Source: Costus lasius
Taxonomy: Eukaryota; Streptophyta; Magnoliopsida; Zingiberales; Costaceae
Direction: 5' to 3'
NCBI GenBank assembly: GCA_027563935.2
Contig: CM050454.1
Location: 46,838,596-46,902,595 of the forward strand
DNA length: 64,000 nucleotides
Made by a program: the position numbers and the translations under genes. The notes below the pieces were generated by a model, which ran no database searches, was not told where the DNA came from, and saw nothing but the letters and a program-made list of their open reading frames with translations. Positions 57,701-64,000 of the stretch are shown in pieces. Within the stretch, counting starts at the first letter, position 1; each line of letters starts with the position of its first letter.

Positions 57701-58632
57701 TCATGCTGTCCCACCTGTCTTCTTCTCTTGAGTTCCTGTACATTTGAACAAATGTGAACTCCACATGCAGTGTCTAACACCCATGAAATAGAAGAAGAAA
57801 CCATGACTTCAGTCACGAAAATACCTGAGCCAGAAGCGAAAGAGTTGCTTCCCTTCTTATCTCCTTGGAGCGCTTTACAGTCCTTTTTCCAGTGACCCAG
57901 CTGGCCACAATGGAAACATCTGTATTCCTTCGACCGCTTTACTTTTTGCTTCAGAGCCTTGTTGTAGCTCTTGACAGGGGCTTTGCCCTTCTTCCCCTTC
58001 TTCTTGTTCCTAGAAGGAACCATGAGGACAGAGGATGAAGGCGTTCCCTTCTCACGAGACTGAGTCTGCTCAGTTGTCAAGAGCATATTCAGTAACTCTG
58101 CTGGCGTACCGTCGATCTTGTTCATATTAAAATTAATAATGAATGGATCGAAAGAGGCCGGGAGAGACTGCAGGATGATATCTACAACAAGCTCCTGATT
58201 GATGGTGTGTCCCAGTTTCTCTAGAGCCTCCTTGTACCCAATCACCTTGAGCACGTGAGCTCCAACTGGACTCCCTTCAGTCAGTTTGCTCTGAAAGAAA
58301 AGTTTAGTCAAATTATAGCGTTCTGTCCTTGCCTGTGCAGCATACAGCATCTTGAGGTTTGCTATAATTTCTATAGCAGATAAATGCTCATGCTGACGTT
58401 GCAGCTGTGGCGTCATAGACGCTAGCATAAGGCAAGCGACGTCAATGCTATCATTGACATGCTTTTCATAAGCTTCCCGAACCGCCCTTGCGGTGTTCGC
58501 AGCGGGTTGAGGCGGTATAGCCGTCTCGAGGACATACAGTTTCCTCTCAGCCTTAAGAACAATCTTAAGGTGTCCATACCAGTCTGAGAAGTTTGGCCCA
58601 GCAAACTTCTCCCTTTCCAGTAGGGATCGCAC
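54751..58632 (-). CDS. copia Gag-Pol polyprotein of element F, open frame
   Basis: 1,293 codons without a break; encodes all proteins for particle formation, copying and integration. Numbering from the GTG at 58632. Gag 1-230 (KFAGPNFSDWYG, core, Lys-rich tail); CCHC knuckle C239, C242, H247, C252; protease D287-T288-A289 (DTG is usual); integrase zinc site H421, H426, C452, C455; integrase D482, D545, E581 (35 residues between the last two); linker 690-780; RT D882 (MDVKTAFLNG) and YVDD 967-970; RNase H D1140, E1183, D1219, D1268. The frame opens right after a TAG and has no AUG before codon 69, so translation needs a spliced-on start or a non-AUG codon; the true 5' end is unsettled. Same architecture as B, which has an ATG. 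Lineage Angela-like by inference. Confidence 0.93.
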   Translation of the reverse strand: MRSLLEREKFAGPNFSDWYGHLKIVLKAERKLYVLETAIPPQPAANTARAVREAYEKHVNDSIDVACLMLASMTPQLQRQHEHLSAIEIIANLKMLYAAQARTERYNLTKLFFQSKLTEGSPVGAHVLKVIGYKEALEKLGHTINQELVVDIILQSLPASFDPFIINFNMNKIDGTPAELLNMLLTTEQTQSREKGTPSSSVLMVPSRNKKKGKKGKAPVKSYNKALKQKVKRSKEYRCFHCGQLGHWKKDCKALQGDKKGSNSFASGSGIFVTEVMVSSSISWVLDTACGVHICSNVQELKRRRQVGQHEVDLRVGNGARVAAVAVGVYHISLPSGLVLELDNCYFVPSITKNIISIPALVRKGFSFECKISKCYISFDNIVYATGSINNGLFMLDMECSIQQIDIKKAKYADDSTLLWHSRLGHINKKRIKRLHDHGLLGSFSYEELDTCKACLMGKMTKSPFSNKGQRASGLLDLIHSDVCGPFSKHARGGYSYFITFTDDFSRYGYVYLMRHKSESFDKFKEFKNEVQNQLGRNIKALRSDRGGEYLSHEFTDYLKECGIISQLTPPGTPQWNGVSERRNRTLLDMVRSMMSQATLPYSFWGFALETAAKVLNRVPSKAVSKTPYELWYGKQPSLTFIKIWGCEAYVKKLASGKLESRSEKCIFVGYPKETKGYYFYDPEENKVFVARTAIFLEKEFLLQEASGRQIKLDENPEEGQSSQAQLDEPEPVDQVTEQPEAQISREPRRSGRIRRQPERYDGVYIIDDEPLTYADAVSGPESVRWLEAMRAEMDSMSDNQVWDLVDPPPGVIPIGCKWIFKKKIDMDGNVVTYKGRLVAKGFKQIYGIDYDETFSPVAMFKSIRIILAIAAYYDYEIWQMDVKTAFLNGKLEEDVYMTQPEGFTNPSDRHKICKLKKSIYGLKQASRSWNIRFDESICEFGFIKNEDDPCVYKRFSGSVITFLVLYVDDILIIGNDIPELHAVKAWLRKCFQMKDLGEAAYVLGVKIYRDRSKRLLGLCQSTYIDKVLEIFHLENSKRGYLPVRHGLNLSKSQCPQTQTEKDEMDNTPYASAIGSIMYAMLCTRPDVAYGLSVTSRFQSNPGKAHWIAVKNILKYLRRTKDMFLIYGGQEELSIEGYTDASFQSDQDDFRSQSGYVFSLNGAAVVWKSFKQSIVADSTTEAEYVAASEASKEAVWIRKFVQELGVVPSSADPLVIFCDNTGAIAQANEPRSHQKSKHIQRRFHLIREIIDSGEIKVCKVHTDDNLADPLTKPLAQQKHEEHCNNMGLRFLNH

Positions 58633-58736
58633 ATTGAAGGCTGTGGTGTTCGTTGCTGCAGTAATCTACAACAATGCAAGAACAGCAAGGTCAGTATCAA
58701 TGTTAGAATCAATTCAGGACTTAAGAATGATTCTTT

Positions 58737-58804
58737 TCTCACTATTTTATCTGACTGAAAAATCCAGTAAAACAGTCCGAAAGAGTGAAACTCGTTTAGT
58801 GAGA
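58737..58804 (-). other. predicted three-way junction before gag, element F
   Basis: Coding strand: TCTCACTA pairs with TAGTGAGA; inner arms GAGT/ACTC and GACTG/CAGTC. B has GGCTG/CAGCC for the second arm, a paired G-C to A-T exchange. Confidence 0.62.
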
Positions 58805-60103
58805 TGGGATCCAGATTTCATACTTGGTCTCCGCGTCTCGCTTAGGCGAGATAAGATGCACAGAGAGTACAAGCACTAATCTCTGGTAGGCAATCCCTGT
58901 CAATCGCCAACCCGTGCGATTCCCCTTCATCTGGGCAATCCAGCAGACTGTGCCAACTGAGTTGGTACAACACAGTCTCTGATCCCACAGATGGCTGCCT
59001 CCATATAGCTACCATATGCTCAATATGTAGCCTACATGGTCAAGCTGACCCGACCTACTCCCTGGACCACCACGTGCTATGCTGAGCAACGAGAAGCGAT
59101 AAATCCCTTCTCTGTAACACGCAGGTGTAATCACACACCGTCTGAAGATAGATGGGCGTGCCCACTGAGTGGGTACAACACGGCCCCAACGATAGTCAGA
59201 ACAGTGAGGTTTCGCGTCAGAAGGCTATCGTGCTTGATATTTAACGTTGGATTTTAACGGTCCTTTTATCTTCTTACTATCATTCAAATCCTATGGTGAT
59301 AGCAGAAGAATAAATCATGCAGTTACTACATTACTGAAACAGTAAATTAAAAGCATGATGATCTTATGTGGTAAAAGCCCATTAAGCCTAAGTAAGACCT
59401 TAATTAACTTAAGTCTTCACTTGAGCTCTTCTTGGGTCTTTTGCATTTCCTCTGGCCCAACCCGGGCCCAAGCGCCCACTGCAGCTCAGGTGCGCCCACC
59501 AGGTAAAATGCGCCTGTCCTAGAGTCGAACCCTAGACCTCCCACTGGTGAAGCCACTTGCTGCATGCGCCTCTGCCAAGTGTGCTCTGTGCTCATGTCTG
59601 ATTAAAATACAATTTAATCTATCTAGACATGATTGACACGCAGGTCAATTACACTTTATAAATTAATTAAAATGTGATGCGCAGATCACAATAATAATTT
59701 ACACATAATAATCCAGGCACGCAGGCCCCAGCACAGCACACATTAAATAGAGCAGCCCACATAAGATTAAATAAACAATCATTCCTCATGTTATTCAAAC
59801 ATCATGTGATCCATCCAAGAAAATAAAATTTTTGAAAAACCCATTGGCTTCATTTTATTTCCTTATGTGCCCTACTACCTTACAACGGTCCATTAATAGG
59901 GATCCACTCATCAGACCTAGTCAGACCCACTGCCCTTGCATGCACCAAGTCATAACCGACTTGAGTCGACCTCATGGTCAACAATGCATGCGTGAAGGGC
60001 TGAACATCCCTCATGAGTTTAGGCAAGCGGGTGTGACCCCGGGCCTTAATCATGGGCGTTCATCTGGTTGTCTCAATCAGACATCGCTACACGCCTTTCA
60101 GCA

Positions 60104-60153
60104 GTCGACCTATAGCCACCTCATGCCTGCGCATAGGTGCCATCTGGTCGACC
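60104..60153 (-). other. predicted long stem-loop in family-2 leader (F)
   Basis: GTCGACC pairs with GGTCGAC at the base, CACCT with AGGTG, and ATGC with GCAT at the tip. Compare B and D, where tip and base pairs differ but still match. Confidence 0.6.
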
Positions 60154-60428
60154 CATCTAGGCTGTCAGATGGTCTGATCAGACTGTCGAGTCTAGACTGG
60201 ACGATGACTTCAACCTTAATAACCCGTCTAAGTTTTTACAGCAGGCGCTTATAGATCTAGTGAGGGGCGCGCAAGTAAGTTTTGAGAAAACTATAACAAG
60301 CGCCAACTTGCATGCAAGCGCCAATGTAAAACATACATGAAATTTTCGCATGCTCTTTAGATCTAATCATATGCGCAAACAAGGATCACAAAAACAAGCA
60401 ATCATATGCATCATACAAGGAAACCTTT

Positions 60429-60440
60429 GCTCTGATACCA
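60429..60440 (-). other. primer-binding site of element F
   Basis: GCTCTGATACCA on the plus strand, two bases from the 5' LTR. Confidence 0.93.
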
Positions 60441-60442
60441 AT

Positions 60443-62117
60443 TGTAGGTTCCCCTAAGGGGGCGAAACCCTAAACATGCGTATATAATAAAACTTGCATG
60501 GGCGGAATCATAGGATTTCTAGTATCGCATGTATGAACATAGATTAACTTAAAGATTTGACACAAGGATCATACCATTGCCATTTCTTGGATGGCGACTT
60601 GGAAGCAGAGAATGATGCGGCTCTCCTCCAAAGCGTGCGCACACAAGATGGGTGATCGCCTACTCCTTGTCGATCCTTGTGCTAGCAAGGCTCCAAGGTC
60701 TCCTGATCGCGTGAAGGGAGAAGAGATGATCTCTTTTGCTTGGTCGAATCCTTCTCTTGTCGTCAACCCTCACACACGAGAGAGTGAGTCGTCGTGAGCA
60801 AAGGGGGCGAGAGGCGAGAATCGGGAGACCTCTTCGAACGTGAGGCGTGGTCTCATTTTGAGATCATGGCTTCTAAAAATAGCAAGCCACCACATGCGAT
60901 CATGTGTTCACACCAAGTGAACGATCGCAATTTCCTCTACCCTTGAACCATGCGCTCACTTGATGAGCCGGTTCATTTCATTTGGTTCAAGGACCAAATT
61001 AAGCCAAGCCTTGATCCAGATCACATTAAACCAAAAGGCTTAAGATCTGACCATTCATCTCTTGATGCTCTTGATCTCACCGATCTAGCATCCAATCTCT
61101 CAATCGAAGCTTACCGATCTCAAGCCCTAATCAATCAAACATGATCAGACCAGATCTCACTTACAATCAGAGTTTAAATCCCATCAAACTGAACTAAAAC
61201 AATTCAGTCCACACGATCTGACATAAGTAAGCCATATCATCAAATTGTGCGACCCTAAGGGTTTCCTTTAAATGTCGGTAACGATAACTCACGTTATCAC
61301 GATCAGTGAGGGGTATCTAGCAACACATCACTGTCTCCCGATATAAAGGAAAGAGTCTTCCAAGACTACACCCAAACCACAGCACAAGTGTGAACCCAAG
61401 TCACTTGACATATGTGTTTCCTTTGCCACTGGATGTTCTTATTGGACAAGCGTGTCAAGCCTGTAATTCCAATATGATGAGAATGATTAGATCAGATGAA
61501 ACATAGTCATCTGGGTATGGCCATACACTTTCTCAATCATCTCATCCAGGGGGCCCCTATAGAACATCACACTCCAATCAAGGAGACGGCAATCCTATAT
61601 CTATCACTAGTGCCCTAACATGACTCATGTTCATTATCCAAGATAGTCTATAACCATTATGTTTCAAATGATATTGAACTACCTCAAAACAATGCCAATC
61701 ATCATTTAGAAACAGAAGTGATCTCAAGTCAGAGGAAATATGCCACTTGTTTGCATATAAGGATTATTCACATTGTGACAAGCAATTGAATATCCTAAGT
61801 AGGGTCTGTCCAGTACATCCAATGTACCCATGAGTCTACATCTTATTCCATGCTCGAAGCATCCTATAAGATTAGAACACATATTAGTCTCAATCATATC
61901 AAGGCTGTCTCATGTTCACCAAGATATCTCGACTAAGGACAAAACTGCATGTCAGCCAAGCTGAACAGCATTGAGACATTATTCAGAAGTATACATATTG
62001 CAGCAGATACTGTAACAACCTGAATAACAACCATTGCCTTTATAAACATAAAGTTTATACATGATACTGAAATAATCCCAAGGCTTCAAACATTAGCCTT
62101 AAGGGCATACCCCAACA
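60443..62117 (-). repeat. 5' LTR of element F
   Basis: 1,675 bp, TGTAGGTTCCCC...CATACCCCAACA, followed by GAAGC. It would drive transcription leftwards. U3 hairpin at 61283-61298. I see no strong TATAAA in this LTR family. Confidence 0.95.
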
Positions 62118-62122
62118 GAAGC

Positions 62123-63174
62123 CGCCAAGCCCTTATTCTTCTTGCGCCAAGAAGAGAAGGAGAAGAATGTTTGTGGTTCTATGAAGGTTGAAGCCGCCAA
62201 GGTATTCCCTAACTCTCGCCAAGAGGAAGTAGGAAGGAAGACTTCCGGCTAGGGTTGGATGGAAGAGAACTCTTGCGGCAATGCTCCTTTTCTTGCCCTT
62301 CAATCTCTTGCTCACGCTTATTTATTACCGCCCTTAGCCTCACGCATATACATGTATATATAGAGAGGCAAGGGGCGGTGAGGCAAAGGGGTTAGGGGCG
62401 CAATTCATGAGGAGTATGCGGCTAGGGTATGAAAGGGGTGGAAATTAGGGTTTAGGGTTTGGAAAGTCTCCAAGACTTTACCATAAACACTTCCCAATCG
62501 CCAAAGACTTTCCTAATAAGTCTCTCATGCCTTAGGCGCCCCATGCCTTGCCATAGAGGCAAGGTTTTCATCCATGGAAGAAGGGCTAGGTGCCAATTGC
62601 TTCCTTGTGAAGCAAATTGCGCCAAAGCATCCCCATTATGCCCATCGGCACGTAATGAGGTTAACTTCTCCCCATTATACCCTTGTGGGCTCTTATCCCT
62701 TCATGACAACTTGTTATTGGGCCTCATTGGGTAATGAGCTAGCCCAAACTTCATTGCATGGGTTGATTAAGCCGTTGGATCCAATCAAATGCAACCCTAA
62801 TCCAAATGTGACCAACTATGGTCAAATACGGATCAACCTGCCAAAAATGAAGTTTGGCTCCAATAACATTCTTCCATCTCATCAGGCCCATTGGCGCTGA
62901 TGAAATTTCCAAAACAGATGCGAGCTATCCAATAACTCGATCATAAGGCTTCCCGATCAATACAAGAACTTGAGTATCTTGGTGTGCGACCCTGTAGGTT
63001 CCTCTGACGTTGGCAGTGCTGACCTAAGGTCACCACAAGTAGTGAGTGGCACCTAGCAGTGCATCACTGCTATCCAAGTCATCGGAATGGATATCGACAT
63101 CGACATCCCCATCATCGCAACTAGGTACAGATGGATTATAGTATCTTTGCCGAACTGATATTCGATTGGACAAG
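62123..63174 (-). repeat. 5' LTR of copy G, second part
   Basis: Continues from 53055 and matches 18670-19705 of the C LTR, including ATATACATGTATATATAG (TATA region, about 62346-62363) and the TGACC/GGTCA hairpin (63020-63032). It is cut at GGACAAG, where another element begins; the rest of the LTR would lie beyond that element. Confidence 0.9.
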
Positions 63175-64000
63175 TGTAACATCCCTCAGAATCACACCCC
63201 ACACGCATACAAGTAAAATACGGGGTTTCAAAAAATTTTTACTCTTCCATTAAAACACAAGAAGAAAGCGGCATCGAAGGACATTACTACGGAACAGAAA
63301 ACCGCACAGAACTGAATAGGATCGATTACTAGGAAATAGAAATCCGGAAATCCATAAAAAATCCGGCAGCAAGTATTCTAAACTACAGCTGCACAGACAC
63401 ACATATCTTGTAACAACAACAAACGTCCACACTACACATATGTGGAATTTCAGAAATATACAGAACTGATTATTCAGATACTAAAATAAACAACACAAAT
63501 TCGGTTACACATCTCAAATCGGACATTTCAAAATAAGAATCAATTCAATAAAAGAATCCAAGACTTGTATCCAATAATTTAAACGAAACAACTATAATAT
63601 AATATCCTGAAAACAGGCATAAGCCCTCAGGAGATAAAACATGTCATATAGGTCATAATAAATTAGGCACGCAGGCCTGATAAATCTTTAGAAGACTATT
63701 CTTAGAAATGACATCAAACATTAGCGTCATATTAGCTGTAGCAATTACTGTCTTGATGTCTCACCTGAAAACATTTAAACAACGGAGGTGAGCTAAAAAG
63801 CTCAGTGAGTAAAAGACACTAAAAGTCATCCATAGTACACATCAAAAATATCATACTTAAGTTGAAATTCTTTTTATTTAACAGATAAGATAAATCAACT
63901 TAACATGCATGCTCATATCAGAAACAAACACAATCAAATACAGATACTTGTAACAATAGGCATCAAACAGGTAGGATATGAATATACCAACCCATACCAA
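63175..64000 (-). mobile_element. left end of another LTR retrotransposon, probably Tekay/Del-like gypsy
   Basis: Begins TGTAACATCCC directly after ACAAG, in mid-LTR of copy G, so it looks like a clean insertion border. Read in reverse this is an LTR ending GGGATGTTACA, as in many Del/Tekay chromovirus LTRs. TTACTCACTGAGCTTTTTAG on the minus strand (about 63793-63812) also resembles those LTRs. No frame is visible and the element runs off the window, so the family is an inference. Confidence 0.5.

Larger units (their letters stand above)
58633..60428 (-). other. 5' leader of element F
   Basis: 1.8 kb, non-coding, colinear with B and D. Three-way junction 58737-58804; hairpin ladder with TCTCGC/GCGAGA near 58833, CCAAC/GTTGG near 58961 and CCCAC/GTGGG near 59161; long stem 60104-60153; GTCTGATCAGAC near 60175. 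Ends in TTGTTGTAG before the gag frame. Confidence 0.85.
53056..62117 (-). mobile_element. full-length family-2 copia element F with open gag-pol
   Basis: 9,062 bp on the minus strand in the 5' LTR of copy G, duplication GAAGC. 3' LTR 53056-54730, gag-pol 54751-58632, leader, primer site 60429-60440, 5' LTR 60443-62117. The LTRs are both 1,675 bp and differ at about ten bases by eye. It is the only element in the window with a complete open polyprotein and every cis-element in place, and the best candidate for recent activity. Caveats: no AUG at the gag start, and one LTR tip changed to TGAAGG. Confidence 0.95.

Overview
The window is plant nuclear DNA made almost entirely of nested LTR retrotransposons. 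I see no host gene, rRNA, tRNA or CRISPR array. The plant assignment rests on Ty1/copia Gag-Pol proteins of plant type, primer sites complementary to initiator-Met tRNA (TGGTATCAGAGC), an Athila-like Ty3/gypsy element, and nesting typical of gene-poor heterochromatin in a large genome. The species cannot be named from this sequence.

Two related copia families make up most of it. Family 1 (LTR about 1.9-2.0 kb, starts TGTTGGTGTATATGCCC, ends TTTCCCAACA) gives copies A, A2, C, E and G. Family 2 (LTR about 1.7 kb, starts TGTTRGGGTATGCCC) gives copies B, D, F and one solo LTR. Long LTRs, an initiator-Met primer site and TGTTGG..TATGCCC termini suggest an Angela/BARE-1-like lineage (inference). 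A third family is a minus-strand Athila-like gypsy element with LTRs of about 2.03-2.07 kb. A fourth, probably Tekay/Del-like, is only touched at the right edge.

Layout: 1-5004 is the interior of copy A on the plus strand. 5005-16052 is one family-1 LTR split by full-length element B (6430-15524, duplication ATCCT). 16053-18302 is a second family-1 interior (A2) with its middle replaced by 996 bp of unknown LTR-like sequence. From 18303 to 63174 runs a minus-strand family-1 copy (C on the left, G on the right) holding the Athila element (TSD ATAGA). The Athila element was itself hit by D (21253-27145, AAGAG), E (31464-40808, TAATC) and a family-2 solo LTR (41157-42825, CCATC). At 44483 the locus is partly duplicated: a second copy of the LTR/RNase H/ATAGA junction appears, now with a solo Athila LTR (45862-47931). 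Element F (53056-62117, GAAGC) sits in G's 5' LTR and has an uninterrupted 1293-codon gag-pol frame with all catalytic residues. At 63175 another element starts.

Nesting order, LTR similarity and coding decay agree that family 2 was the last active family. B is one stop codon from an open frame, and F is open but has no conventional AUG at its start. The most interesting signals are conserved RNA structures in the long leaders and U3 regions: a three-way junction before gag kept in both families with different base pairs, a ladder of three small hairpins, a family-2 leader stem with covarying pairs, and a U3 hairpin with GNRA-type loops.
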